From Catellatospora citrea (lineage in GTDB: Bacteria > Actinomycetota > Actinomycetes > Mycobacteriales > Micromonosporaceae): a DNA stretch of 64,000 nucleotides. Position numbers and translations under genes: made by a program. Within the stretch, counting starts at the first letter, position 1. Each line of letters opens with the position of its first letter. Positions 41,036-49,899 of the stretch are shown here, in pieces. The notes beneath the pieces are model-generated. The model had not been told where the DNA came from. It did not search any database and saw only the letters and a program-made list of their open reading frames with translations. The stretch spans positions 1,922,001 through 1,986,000 of the forward strand of contig NZ_RAPR01000001.1 of assembly GCF_003610235.1 (NCBI RefSeq), given 5' to 3'.

Positions 41036-42451
41036 GTGCACGACGGCTCGCTGCTCACCGCCGAACGGACCCGCCCCGCCGCGCCGGTGCCCACGCCCGT
41101 GCCCGCCGCGGGCCGGACCCCGCGTCCGGTCGCGATCGCCGTGCTGGCGGGAACGGGACTGACCGTCGTCGCCGCGGTGCTGGCCGCGCTGCGGCTGCTG
41201 CCCGCGGGCTCGCGGGCGGGCGCGTGGCGCTACCGCTACGTCCACACGTTCTCCTGGGAGATGCTGCTGCCGTTCGCGGGCGGCGTGGCCGCGGTGCTGG
41301 CCCTGCTGTGGCTGACCCACCGCCTCGGCGCGCGCCGGGAGCGGCTCGCGCTCGGCATGTGGCTGGCCGCCGCCGTCCCGCTGCAGCTGGTCGTGCGCGC
41401 CGCCGACGAGGCGTCGCTGGGCGCGATCGTCGGCAGCGACCGGGCGAACTCGTTCTACACGCCGTCGCTGCGCTTCACCGCGTACGAGTACCTGACGCGC
41501 TTCGACGAGATCGTGCACGCGCTGCCGCAGCACGCCCGCTCGAACATGCCGGGCAAGACGCTGCTCTACCACCTGATGGGCGCCGTCACCACGAACCCGG
41601 CCGCGCTCGGCATCGCCGTCACCGCCGTGTCCAGCCTGGCCGCGCTGCTGGTCTACCTCGTGGTGCGCGAGGTGCTCGGCGACCGCCGGGTGGCGCTGTA
41701 CGCCCTGATCCTGTGCCTGCTGGTACCGGGCCGGCTGTACTTCCTGCCCATCCTCAACGCCGTCTCACCGGTGCCGATCCTGCTGTCGCTGTGGCTGTTC
41801 ACGCGTTACCTGCGCAACGCCCACTGGGGCTGGGCGGTGGGCCTGGGCGCGTCGCTCTACCTGGTGTTCTTCTTCGAGCCGCTGCCGCTGGTGATGGGGC
41901 TGACGTTCGCCGCGCTGGCCGCGCTGGCGCTGTACCGGCGGCGGCTGGACGGGCTGGGGCTGCTCAAGCTGGTGTCGTTGACGCTGGCCGCGTTCGCCGC
42001 GGTGTATCTCGGCATGAAGCTGGTGTTCGGCTACGACCTGTTCGTCAACCTCGCCGAGGTGCTGGCCGACGCGACCGACTTCAACGAGCGCGCGCACCGG
42101 CCGTACGACGTGTGGGTGGTGCGCAACCTCGGTGACTTCGCGCTCTGCGCCGGGATCGCGGCTGTCGTGCTGATCGGGTACGCCGCCTGGGACGCGGTGC
42201 GCCGCGGGGTGGCCCGCCCGATCGCCGTGCTGACCCTGTCCGGGCTGGCCGTGCTGGCCTTCCTCGACCTGGTCGGGATCAACCGCGGCGAGACCACCCG
42301 GCTCTGGATCTTCCTCGCGGTGTTCCTGACGATCCCGGTGGCCTGGGTGTGCGCCCGCTCGCCCCGGGCATGGCCGTTCGCCGTGGTCGCCGCGGCACTG
42401 ATGCTGCAGGTAGCGACGACCACGCCGCTGATCGCCTTCATCCGCCCCTGA
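41036..42451 (+). CDS. Polytopic membrane protein, GT-C glycosyltransferase-like
   Basis: A protein of 471 residues with about 11 membrane helices. A long first loop after helix 1 (RYRYVHTFSWEMLLP) and further loop residues (FDEIVHALPQHARSNMPGKT) recall the GT-C fold of dolichyl-phosphate-type mannosyltransferases (GT39/ArnT-like). The usual early Asp-Glu pair is not clear, so the assignment is tentative. The GTG at 41036 has GAAGGGAT upstream. No neighbour indicates the acceptor. Confidence 0.7.
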   Translation: MHDGSLLTAERTRPAAPVPTPVPAAGRTPRPVAIAVLAGTGLTVVAAVLAALRLLPAGSRAGAWRYRYVHTFSWEMLLPFAGGVAAVLALLWLTHRLGARRERLALGMWLAAAVPLQLVVRAADEASLGAIVGSDRANSFYTPSLRFTAYEYLTRFDEIVHALPQHARSNMPGKTLLYHLMGAVTTNPAALGIAVTAVSSLAALLVYLVVREVLGDRRVALYALILCLLVPGRLYFLPILNAVSPVPILLSLWLFTRYLRNAHWGWAVGLGASLYLVFFFEPLPLVMGLTFAALAALALYRRRLDGLGLLKLVSLTLAAFAAVYLGMKLVFGYDLFVNLAEVLADATDFNERAHRPYDVWVVRNLGDFALCAGIAAVVLIGYAAWDAVRRGVARPIAVLTLSGLAVLAFLDLVGINRGETTRLWIFLAVFLTIPVAWVCARSPRAWPFAVVAAALMLQVATTTPLIAFIRP

Positions 42452-42486
42452 GGCTGCGCAGATCCTGTGAGGCTGCGCAGATCCTG
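42449..42486. repeat. Two tandem copies of a 19-base sequence
   Basis: TGAGGCTGCGCAGATCCTG is repeated exactly at 42449-42467 and 42468-42486. The first copy begins with the stop codon of the membrane protein gene, so this looks like a recent slip duplication. Confidence 0.85.
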
Positions 42487-42498
42487 AGCCTGCGCGGT

Positions 42499-42531
42499 GC
42501 GGCGCCCCACCCGGTCCGGGTGGGGCGCCGC
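42499..42531. terminator. Bidirectional terminator hairpin
   Basis: Arms GCGGCGCCCCACCC and GGGTGGGGCGCCGC (14 perfect pairs, GC-only) with a 5-base loop lie between the membrane protein gene and the converging beta-propeller gene. Confidence 0.75.
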
Positions 42532-42536
42532 GCTGT

Positions 42537-43973
42537 TCACCGGGCGTACCGGTACACCCCGATGCCGTCCTTGGTGGGGCAGGTCAGCATGGTCGCGTTC
42601 GCCGAGCAGTAACCCGCGACGGCCGGCTTGCCGAGGGCGACGTTCTCGCCGGTGGACAGCTGATGACCGGAGACGCCTGCCGGGCCGAAGACCAGCAGGT
42701 TGCCGGACTCGATCCACATCGCCTGGCCGTCCAGGCTTGCCAGCGGGGTCCCGTCCGGGGCGACGACCACCGACGGCTCGCCCATGACCAGCACGCCGGC
42801 CTCCGCCGGGAACACCCCGCGCACCCGGGACCTCACCTCGCGCTGCCAGACCGTCTGGCCGGGGCCCGGGTCGACGGCCGTCAGCGTGGCGCCCTCGCCC
42901 GTGTCGCCCGTGACGGCGCAGAACAACAACGGCCCGACGATGCAAGGTGTCGGCCATGCCCCGTCGAGGTTCGCCTGGACCTCCTGGTCCGGCACGGCCG
43001 GCTGCCCGTCGAGCGGCTGGACTTTGACCCTGCCCCCGGCGAACTGGTACAGCACCCCGTCGACGACGGTCTCCTGCCGCAGCCGGTCCCCGTCCAGGGG
43101 CACCACCGGCGCGACGATCTCCTGCTCCACCCGGCCGGTGGTCACGTCGCGCAGCTGTGCCCGGCCGGTGGCCAGGTGCAGCACGACGCGCCGGTCCGCG
43201 GGCGTCCGGCCGGCGAAGCCGCCCACCGCGTACACCTCGGACATGGCGCGCATCGCGTTGGTGCCGGCCTGGAGCACGCGCTCGGCGGCCGTCCACCGCG
43301 CCTTGCCGGTGCGCAGGTCGAGGGCCTCGGTGACGCCGCGCTGGGGCCAGGAGATCACGAGCGTGTCGTCGTACAGGACACGGTCGGTGTCGTTGAAGGA
43401 GTACGGCAGCGTCCACATGATCTGCCCGGTGGCGGGGTCGATCGCGATGATCGTGTCACTGCCGTCCTTGATCAGCGGGTTGTCGAAGCCCTGCTCGGTG
43501 AGCAGCAGGATCGCCCCCGCGGACACCTCCATGCCGTTGGTGTCGCCGAACTTGCCCAGCGACCGCGCGGGCCACAGCGGCTTCGCCGTGGTCAGGTCGA
43601 CCGCGCCGACCCATTCGGTGCCGTCCTCGGCCATCCACATGGCGTACGCGCGGTCGCCGATGGTCGTGGTCATGCCGAAGGTGACCGGCCCGGCGAAGCG
43701 GATGACCGGCTCGGCGGCGCCGTCGAACGGGACGAACTCCGTCACGGCGGGCAGCGCGGGCAGCACCGGCCGCACCGGTGTGGTGGCGGGCGCCAGCACG
43801 GCCTGCGCGCCGAACACCGCGACGACCACGGCGGCGACGGCGGCGAGCAGCCCGCCGAACGAGCGGCGGCGACGCTGCGCGGCGCGGGCCCGCACCGCGG
43901 ACAGCTCCGGCGGCGGCACCGCGTCGATCCGGTCGGCCAGCCTCGCGTAGAGGCGATCCAGCTCAGTTGACAT
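42537..43973 (-). CDS. Membrane-anchored PQQ-like beta-propeller protein, sigma factor partner
   Basis: A protein of 478 residues. A cytoplasmic N-terminus of about 38 residues (LDRLYARLADRIDAVPPPEL) precedes one membrane helix (FGGLLAAVAAVVVAVFGAQAV) and an extracellular propeller with repeated blade ends (IIAIDPATGQIMWTLP, ALDLRTGKARWTAA). The gene overlaps the end of the sigma factor gene by 11 bases. The layout (sigma, then membrane protein with short cytoplasmic helix) suggests a sensor that holds or tunes the sigma factor; this is inference. Confidence 0.8.
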   Translation of the reverse strand: MSTELDRLYARLADRIDAVPPPELSAVRARAAQRRRRSFGGLLAAVAAVVVAVFGAQAVLAPATTPVRPVLPALPAVTEFVPFDGAAEPVIRFAGPVTFGMTTTIGDRAYAMWMAEDGTEWVGAVDLTTAKPLWPARSLGKFGDTNGMEVSAGAILLLTEQGFDNPLIKDGSDTIIAIDPATGQIMWTLPYSFNDTDRVLYDDTLVISWPQRGVTEALDLRTGKARWTAAERVLQAGTNAMRAMSEVYAVGGFAGRTPADRRVVLHLATGRAQLRDVTTGRVEQEIVAPVVPLDGDRLRQETVVDGVLYQFAGGRVKVQPLDGQPAVPDQEVQANLDGAWPTPCIVGPLLFCAVTGDTGEGATLTAVDPGPGQTVWQREVRSRVRGVFPAEAGVLVMGEPSVVVAPDGTPLASLDGQAMWIESGNLLVFGPAGVSGHQLSTGENVALGKPAVAGYCSANATMLTCPTKDGIGVYRYAR

Positions 43974-44442
43974 GGCTGCGCTCCCCCAGTGCGGCGGCGA
44001 GGCCGGCCCGTCCGCGGGCGAGCCAGGACTTCACGGTGTTGGCCGGCACCGACAGTTCCGCGGCGATCTCCGCCACGGGCTGGTCGAGCAGGTAGTGCAT
44101 CGCCAGCACGCGGCGCTGGTCGATGGGCAGTCGCTTCAGGGCCGCGACGACGGTCATCAGCTCCTCGTCCGGGGGCGGCACGTTCGGGGGTTCGGGCAGC
44201 GCAGCGGCCCGGCGCACGGTCAACCGACGCCACCAGTCGGTGGCCAGCCGGGTCACCACCAGTCGCAGCCACGCCTCGGGGTTGTCGTAGTGCTGCAGGG
44301 ACCCCCAGCGCTGCCAGGCACGGGCGTACGCCTCCTGGGTGAAGTCCTGCGCCTCGGCCAGGCCACCCGTGAGGCCGTACGCGAAGCGCATCAGCCGCGG
44401 GGCGGTGCCCCGGTAGAACGCCTCGAAATCTGACACTGTCAC
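43963..44442 (-). CDS. SigE-family RNA polymerase sigma factor
   Basis: A sigma factor of 159 residues of the short SigE family common in actinomycetes. Region 2: FYRGTAPRLMRFAYGLTGG to DFTQEAYARAWQRW. Region 4: LKRLPIDQRRVLAMHYLLDQ to SVPANTVKSWLARGRAGL. The start is GTG. It is divergent from hrpB by 81 bases and upstream of a coupled membrane protein. Confidence 0.9.
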   Translation of the reverse strand: MTVSDFEAFYRGTAPRLMRFAYGLTGGLAEAQDFTQEAYARAWQRWGSLQHYDNPEAWLRLVVTRLATDWWRRLTVRRAAALPEPPNVPPPDEELMTVVAALKRLPIDQRRVLAMHYLLDQPVAEIAAELSVPANTVKSWLARGRAGLAAALGERSHVN

Positions 44443-44523
44443 CCCCAGGACACGGGCCGGGCCGCCGCCAGGTTGCAGCACCGCCGGACTTCGCGTCCAA
44501 GGGGCGTCCGGCAGACTGGGCGG

Positions 44524-47124
44524 GTGCTTCGTTACGTGGCTGGAACCGACCTCCCGGTGCGGGAGGCGCTGCCCGCGCTGCTGGCGGCGCTGTCCGGGCA
44601 CGGCGCGGCGGTGCTGGTCGCGCCACCGGGCTCGGGCAAGACCACGCTCGCGCCGCTGGCCCTGGCGGGCGAGGTCGCCGGCCGGGTGATCGTCGCCGAG
44701 CCGCGCCGGGTCGCCGCCCGCGCCGCGGCCCGCCGGATGGCCGAACTCACCGGCACGCAGCTGGGCGGCCCGGTCGGGTACAGCGTGCGCGGTGACAGCC
44801 GCACCGGCGCCGCCACCCGGGTCGAGGTGGTCACCACCGGACTGCTGGTGCAGCGCCTGCAGCACGACCCGGAGCTGTCCGGGGTCGACGCGATCCTGCT
44901 CGACGAGGTGCACGAACGCCAGCTCGACTCCGATCTGGCCCTGGCGTTCACCACCGACGTGCGCGCCGCGCTGCGCCCCGATCTGCGGCTGGTGGCCGCG
45001 TCCGCGACCGCGCAGGCCGAGCGGCTCGCCGCTGTGCTCGGCGCGGGCACGCCCGTGGTCAGCGCGGGCGGCACGCCGTTCCCGATCGAGGTGCGCTGGC
45101 GGCCGCCGACCGGCCCGGTGAACGCGGCGTACGGCCTGCGCGTCGATCCGCGCCTGCTCGACCACGTCGCCGCCGTGACCCGGCAGGCGCTGGCCGAGGC
45201 TGCCGGGGACGTGCTGGTGTTCCTGCCGGGCGCGGGCGAGATCGAGGGCGTCGCCGGGCGGCTGGCGGGGCTTCGCGCCGAGGTGGACCTGCTCACCCTG
45301 CACGGCCGCCAGGCCGCGGGCACCCAGGACGCCGCGCTGCGGCCGGGACCGCGCCGCCGCGTCGTGCTGGCCACCGCGGTCGCCGAGAGCAGCCTGACCG
45401 TGCCGGGCGTACGCGTCGTCGTCGACGCGGGCCTGGCCCGGGTGCCGCGGACCGACCTCGGCCGCGGCCTGGGCTCGCTGGTCACGGTGCGGGCCTCGCG
45501 GGCCTCGGCGCACCAGCGCGCCGGACGCGCCGGACGCGAGGGGCCCGGTGTGGTCTACCGGTGCTGGTCGCAGGCCGAGCACGAGCGCCTGCCCGAGCAT
45601 CCCGAGCCCGAGATCGCCACGGCCGACCTGACCGCGTTCGTGCTGCAGCTGGCCTGCTGGTCCAGTGCGGACGGCGCGGGCCTGGCCCTGCTCGACCCGC
45701 CTCCGGCGGCCGCGGCGGCGGTGGCCCGCGAGACGCTGACCGCGCTGGGCGCGCTCGACGGCGACGGGCGGGTCACCGCACGCGGCCGGGCCATCGCGGG
45801 CGTCGGCGCGCACCCGCGCCTGGCCCGCGCGCTGCTCGACGCCGCCGGTGAACTCGGGCCGCACCGGGCCGCCGAGGTCGTCGCGCTGCTCGGCGCGGAC
45901 GCTCCGCTCGGGACCGACGACCTGGCCGCGGGCTGGCGGCGGCTGCGCGACGGGGTGGACGCCGCCGCGAGCGCCGCCTGGCGCACCGAGGTCCGCCGCC
46001 TGACCGGCAGCCTGCGCACCGGCGTCCACGAGACCTCGGCCCGACCCGGCGAAACCCCAGGTCGGGCCGATGGTGTGGGTCGCGGCGACGGCCGGGGGCG
46101 AACCGGTGGCGCGTCCGCCGCACGGGCCGAGCCGGGCCGGCTGTCCGACGACCTGGCCGGTGCGCTGGTCGTCGGGTTGGCCTATCCGGAGCGGGTGGCG
46201 CGGATCCGGGGTGCGGACAGCCGGACCTACCTGATGGCCGGGGGCACCGCCGCCGAGCTGCCGCCGGGCTCACCGCTGACCGGGGTGCCGTGGCTGGCCG
46301 TGGCCGCCGCGGACCGGCAGCCGGGCAGCAGCTCGGCCCGGATCCGGCTGGCCGCCGCCACCGATGAGGCGACCGCGCGGCAGGCGGCGGCTCCGCTGCT
46401 GGTGACCGGAGCGGAGATCGCCTGGTCCGACGGTGACGTGGTGGCCCGGCAGGTGACCCGGCTGGGCGCGATCGTGCTGGCGGAGCGCCCGCTCGACCGG
46501 CCCGACCGGGAGCTGGTGGCCCAGGCGCTCGCCGAGGGGCTGCGCCGGGAAGGGCTGCGCCTGCTGCGCTGGACGCCCGAGGCGAACGCGCTGCGCGAGC
46601 GCCTGGCATTCCTGGCGCACGCGCTCGGCGCGCCGTGGCCCGCGGTCGACGACGAGTCCCTGCTGGCCACCGCCGGGCAGTGGCTGGGCGGGGCGCTGCA
46701 CACCGCGCGCCGCCGCGCCGACCTGCAACGGCTGGACGTCACCGCCGCCCTGCGCGCCCTGCTGCCCTGGGCACAGGCGGCCCAACTGGACCAGCTCGCC
46801 CCGGAACGCCTGGAGGTGCCCAGCGGATCACGGGTCCGCATCGACTACGCGGACCCGGCCGCCCCGGTCCTGGCCGTCAAGGTCCAGGAGGCGTTCGGCT
46901 GGACGCAGACGCCCCGGCTGGCCGGCGGTCGGGTGCCGGTGGTGCTGCACCTGCTCTCCCCCGCCGGCCGCCCCGCCGCCGTCACCGGCGACCTGGTCTC
47001 CTTCTGGCGCAACGGCTACCCCCAGGTCCGCGCTGAACTCCGCGGCCGCTACCCCCGCCACCCCTGGCCCGAAGACCCCACCACAGCCCAACCCACCCGC
47101 CGCCTCCACCCCCGCAACCCCTGA
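44524..47124 (+). CDS. hrpB: ATP-dependent RNA helicase HrpB
   Basis: A DEAH-box helicase of 866 residues. Walker A APPGSGKTT, DEVH box ILLDEVHERQLD, SAT motif AASATA and motif VI QRAGRAGREGPG are all present, followed by the HA2 region and the HrpB C-terminal domain (LAYPERVARIRG; later WTQTPRLAGGRVPVVLHLLS). The natural substrate in bacteria is not settled. The start is GTG with a -10-like CAGACT six bases upstream. An Arg/Gly-rich linker of about 40 residues near residue 500 contains a palindromic DNA stretch. Confidence 0.92.
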   Translation: MLRYVAGTDLPVREALPALLAALSGHGAAVLVAPPGSGKTTLAPLALAGEVAGRVIVAEPRRVAARAAARRMAELTGTQLGGPVGYSVRGDSRTGAATRVEVVTTGLLVQRLQHDPELSGVDAILLDEVHERQLDSDLALAFTTDVRAALRPDLRLVAASATAQAERLAAVLGAGTPVVSAGGTPFPIEVRWRPPTGPVNAAYGLRVDPRLLDHVAAVTRQALAEAAGDVLVFLPGAGEIEGVAGRLAGLRAEVDLLTLHGRQAAGTQDAALRPGPRRRVVLATAVAESSLTVPGVRVVVDAGLARVPRTDLGRGLGSLVTVRASRASAHQRAGRAGREGPGVVYRCWSQAEHERLPEHPEPEIATADLTAFVLQLACWSSADGAGLALLDPPPAAAAAVARETLTALGALDGDGRVTARGRAIAGVGAHPRLARALLDAAGELGPHRAAEVVALLGADAPLGTDDLAAGWRRLRDGVDAAASAAWRTEVRRLTGSLRTGVHETSARPGETPGRADGVGRGDGRGRTGGASAARAEPGRLSDDLAGALVVGLAYPERVARIRGADSRTYLMAGGTAAELPPGSPLTGVPWLAVAAADRQPGSSSARIRLAAATDEATARQAAAPLLVTGAEIAWSDGDVVARQVTRLGAIVLAERPLDRPDRELVAQALAEGLRREGLRLLRWTPEANALRERLAFLAHALGAPWPAVDDESLLATAGQWLGGALHTARRRADLQRLDVTAALRALLPWAQAAQLDQLAPERLEVPSGSRVRIDYADPAAPVLAVKVQEAFGWTQTPRLAGGRVPVVLHLLSPAGRPAAVTGDLVSFWRNGYPQVRAELRGRYPRHPWPEDPTTAQPTRRLHPRNP
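46036..46070. repeat. Palindrome within hrpB linker
   Basis: Perfect 11-base arms TCGGCCCGACC (46036-46046) and GGTCGGGCCGA (46060-46070) with a 13-base loop. It sits in the low-complexity linker region, so it may be an inserted intergenic-type element that stayed in frame. Confidence 0.7.
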
Positions 47125-47208
47125 TCACGACGATCTTGCGTGGACGGTGGGTACGACACGCACTGTTCGGGCAGATCGGCAACAGTTCGCGCAAGATCGT
47201 CGTGATCA
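47122..47208. repeat. Intergenic inverted repeat, 19-base perfect arms
   Basis: TGATCACGACGATCTTGCG (47122-47140) and its exact complement (47190-47208) enclose 49 bases that contain an inner ACTGTT/AACAGT pair. The left arm overlaps the hrpB stop codon. It probably folds as a cruciform or terminator and belongs in style with the hairpins at 28728 and 38087. Confidence 0.8.
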
Positions 47209-47256
47209 AGGGGTGGGTAGCGGGGCGATAGGGCTGCCGGGGGGAGGGGTGGATCG

Positions 47257-47262
47257 TAGAGT
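47257..47262 (+). promoter_or_regulatory. -10 hexamer of a probable leaderless promoter for NAD kinase
   Basis: TAGAGT lies six bases before the GTG at 47269. No ribosome site is present between the two. Confidence 0.55.
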
Positions 47263-47268
47263 GGCGGT

Positions 47269-48180
47269 GTGGGGCTGGTGCATACGGTGGGGCTGGTGCT
47301 GCATCCGCAGCGCGACTCCGTGCCCGCGATCGACACCATCATGGAGTGGGCGCGCCGCCGCGACGTCACCGTGCTCGGCCTGCCCGACGAGGTCGACCGC
47401 ATCTTCTGCGACGCGGTCGCGGTCGACCCGCAGGAGCTCGCCGAGCGGTCCAGCCTGCTGGTGAGCCTGGGCGGCGACGGGACGATGCTGCGCACCATGC
47501 GCCTGGGTGCCGGCCGGCCCACGCCGGTGCTCGGGGTCAACCTCGGCCGGCTCGGCTTCCTGCCCGAGATCGACGTGGACGGGCTGCCCGCGGCCCTGTC
47601 CGCGATCGACAACCAGCACTACTCGATCGAGTCGCGGCTGGCGGTGCGCACCACGCTGCCCGGCGACCACGAGGTCACCGCGTTCAACGACATCGCGCTG
47701 TGCCGGATCCCCGGCGACGGCCTGGCCGGGGTCGCCATCACCGTCGAGGACCACGCCTTCGTGCGCTACGCCGCCGACGCCGTCATCGTCGCCACGCCCA
47801 CCGGGTCGACGGCGTACGCCTTCTCCAGCGGCGGCCCGATCGTCTCCCCCACCGTGCGGGCCGTGCTGGTGACGGCCGCCGCCGCCCACTCCAGCTTCAA
47901 CCGCGCGCTGGTGCTCTCCGCCGACGAGCAATTGGCCCTGCAGGTGCTGCCGAGCAGCGGCCGGCTCGCCGTGGAGGTCGACGGGCGCGTCGACGGCTAC
48001 GTGGCGCCGGGCGACCGGCTCGCGATCACCGCACTGCCCGACGCCGGCCGGGTGGTGCGGCTCGGGCTCACCACGTTCTACGAGCGGGCCCGGCGCAAGC
48101 TCCAGGTGCGCGGCAGCGCCGAGGTCGACGGCCCCGGCGACCTCGGTGCTGCCGAGCCCATGTCGCGTACGGCACTATGA
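47269..48180 (+). CDS. NAD kinase
   Basis: Phosphorylates NAD to NADP; 303 residues. The catalytic glycine-rich motif is SLGGDGTMLR; NLGRLGFLPEID, FNDIALCR and ATPTGSTAYAFSSGGPIV are the other family signatures. The usual NE of the substrate motif is ND here. It is not in the recN/TlyA context of the main actinobacterial NAD kinase, so this may be a second copy. It overlaps the GNAT gene by four bases (ATGA). Confidence 0.9.
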   Translation: MGLVHTVGLVLHPQRDSVPAIDTIMEWARRRDVTVLGLPDEVDRIFCDAVAVDPQELAERSSLLVSLGGDGTMLRTMRLGAGRPTPVLGVNLGRLGFLPEIDVDGLPAALSAIDNQHYSIESRLAVRTTLPGDHEVTAFNDIALCRIPGDGLAGVAITVEDHAFVRYAADAVIVATPTGSTAYAFSSGGPIVSPTVRAVLVTAAAAHSSFNRALVLSADEQLALQVLPSSGRLAVEVDGRVDGYVAPGDRLAITALPDAGRVVRLGLTTFYERARRKLQVRGSAEVDGPGDLGAAEPMSRTAL

Positions 48181-48701
48181 CCGCTGTGTTCATCCGCCGC
48201 GAGACACCCGCCGACGTCGACGCCATCCGCACGGTGACCCAGGCCGCGTTCGGCCCGCAGTACGCGCCCGAGCCGGCTCCCGAACCGGGCCTGGTCGACC
48301 AGCTGCGCGCCGACAGCGCCTGGCTGCCCGCGCTGTCCCTGGTCGCCGAGGTCGACGGCGAGATCGTCGGGCACGTGGTGTGCACCCGGGGCCGCGTCGG
48401 CGACACCCCGGCCTTGGGCCTCGGCCCACTCAGCGTGCACCCCGGCCATCAGCGGGCCGGGGTCGGCAGCGCGCTGATGCACGCGGTGCTGGGCGGGGCC
48501 GACGCGCTCGGCGAACCGCTGGTGGCCCTGCTGGGCGATCCCGGCTACTACCGCCGGTTCGGCTTCCGGCCCGCCCCGGAGCTGGGCGTGCTCGCGCCGG
48601 ACGCCGAGTGGGGGATCCACTTCCAGGCGCGGCCGCTGGCCGGGTACGACCCCGCGGTGCGGGGACTGTTCACCTACGCGGAGCCGTTCCTTCGCCTGTA
48701 G
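48177..48701 (+). CDS. GNAT family N-acetyltransferase
   Basis: An acetyl-CoA-dependent acetyltransferase of 174 residues. The pyrophosphate-binding loop is HQRAGVGSALM, preceded by the beta-bulge strand GLGPLSVHP and followed by LLGDPGYYRRFGFRPA, as in the YhbS/PF13527-type group. The ATG overlaps the NAD kinase stop, so the two are coupled. The substrate is unknown; a link with NADP metabolism is not evident. Confidence 0.87.
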   Translation: MTAVFIRRETPADVDAIRTVTQAAFGPQYAPEPAPEPGLVDQLRADSAWLPALSLVAEVDGEIVGHVVCTRGRVGDTPALGLGPLSVHPGHQRAGVGSALMHAVLGGADALGEPLVALLGDPGYYRRFGFRPAPELGVLAPDAEWGIHFQARPLAGYDPAVRGLFTYAEPFLRL

Positions 48702-48741
48702 CCGACTAAGATCGCGGCGAGGGCCCGGCCGGGAGGTGACC

Positions 48742-49860
48742 ATGAGTGACGAACAGCAACCGCAGGGCACCGCCTGGACGTGGGCCGCGCCGCTGCGCAA
48801 GGCCGCTTCCCGCATCCGCCCGACCGGGGCCGCCGACCTGGACGACGACGACGGCGACCTGCCGGGCCGGTCCGTGGTCGACTGCGCGGTGTACGTCGAG
48901 GGGCGACGCCGGCCGGGCGCGTGCGACTACGACTCCGGCCTGGCGACCGTGAGCCAGACGCCCGGTTCCTTCCTCTGGCTGGGCCTGCACGAGCCGAGCG
49001 AGGCGGACTTCGCCCCCATCGCCAAGCGCTTCGGCCTCGACGAGCTCGCGGTGGAGGCGGCGACCACGCGCCGCCAGCGCCCCAAGATCGAGCACTTCGC
49101 GGACGTGGCCCTGTTCGTGCTGCGCACCACGCGTTACGTGGAGCACACGACGCTGACCGAGACCTGCGACGTGGTGGAGACGGGCTCCGTCGTGCTGTTC
49201 ATCGGCGACGCCTACGTCATCAGCGTGCGCCACGGTCCCGCGGGAGAACTCGCGCCGGTGCGCAGCGACCTGGAGAAGCGGCCCGACCGGCTGGCGCAGG
49301 GCCCGTGGGCGGTGGCGCACGCGGTGGCCGACCGCCTGGTCGACTCGTACCTCGAGGTCGCGGTCGCCTTCGAGAACGACATCGACGAGCTGGAGGACCA
49401 CGTCTTCGCCCCCCAGTCGCAGAACCGGGCCGCGCAGATCTACCAGCTCAAGCGCGAGCTGATGGAGTTCAAGCGGGCGGTCGCCCCGCTGCAGCACCCG
49501 CTGGCCGCGCTGATCGACGACAAGGAAGGGCTGCCCAAGGAGATCCGGCGCTACTTCCGCGACGTCAACGACCACCTGCTGCGCACGGTGGAGCGCATCG
49601 TCACGTACGACGACCTGCTCAACTCGATCCTCCAGGCGCGGCTGGCGCAGCTGTCCGTGGACCAGAACAACGACATGCGCAAGATCGCCGCCTGGGCCGC
49701 CATCGCCGCCGCGCAGACCGCGATCGCCGGCATCTACGGCATGAACTTCGACTACATGCCCGAGCTGCACTGGAAGTACGGCTACGTGATCGTGCTGGCG
49801 CTGATGTTCGTGGTGGCGTCGACGATGTACCGCGCCTTCCGCCGCTCCGGCTGGCTGTGA
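48742..49860 (+). CDS. CorA family magnesium/cobalt transporter
   Basis: A pentameric divalent cation channel, 372 residues. A long cytoplasmic alpha/beta domain carries RQRPKIEHFADVALFVLRTT; the long stalk helix leads to the first membrane helix with the signature YGMNF and a second helix near the C-terminus. GGGAGGTG precedes the ATG. TAAGAT at 48707-48712 is a plausible -10. An acidic run (DLDDDDGDL) lies near residue 35. Confidence 0.92.
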   Translation: MSDEQQPQGTAWTWAAPLRKAASRIRPTGAADLDDDDGDLPGRSVVDCAVYVEGRRRPGACDYDSGLATVSQTPGSFLWLGLHEPSEADFAPIAKRFGLDELAVEAATTRRQRPKIEHFADVALFVLRTTRYVEHTTLTETCDVVETGSVVLFIGDAYVISVRHGPAGELAPVRSDLEKRPDRLAQGPWAVAHAVADRLVDSYLEVAVAFENDIDELEDHVFAPQSQNRAAQIYQLKRELMEFKRAVAPLQHPLAALIDDKEGLPKEIRRYFRDVNDHLLRTVERIVTYDDLLNSILQARLAQLSVDQNNDMRKIAAWAAIAAAQTAIAGIYGMNFDYMPELHWKYGYVIVLALMFVVASTMYRAFRRSGWL

Positions 49861-49861
49861 C

Positions 49862-49892
49862 CCCGGGGCGACGCGGTCCGCGCCGCCCCGGG
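49862..49892. terminator. Hairpin between corA-like gene and converging multicopper oxidase gene
   Basis: Perfect 9-base arms CCCGGGGCG (49862-49870) and CGCCCCGGG (49884-49892) with a 13-base loop, starting just after the CorA stop. Confidence 0.6.
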
Positions 49893-49899
49893 CATCGGC

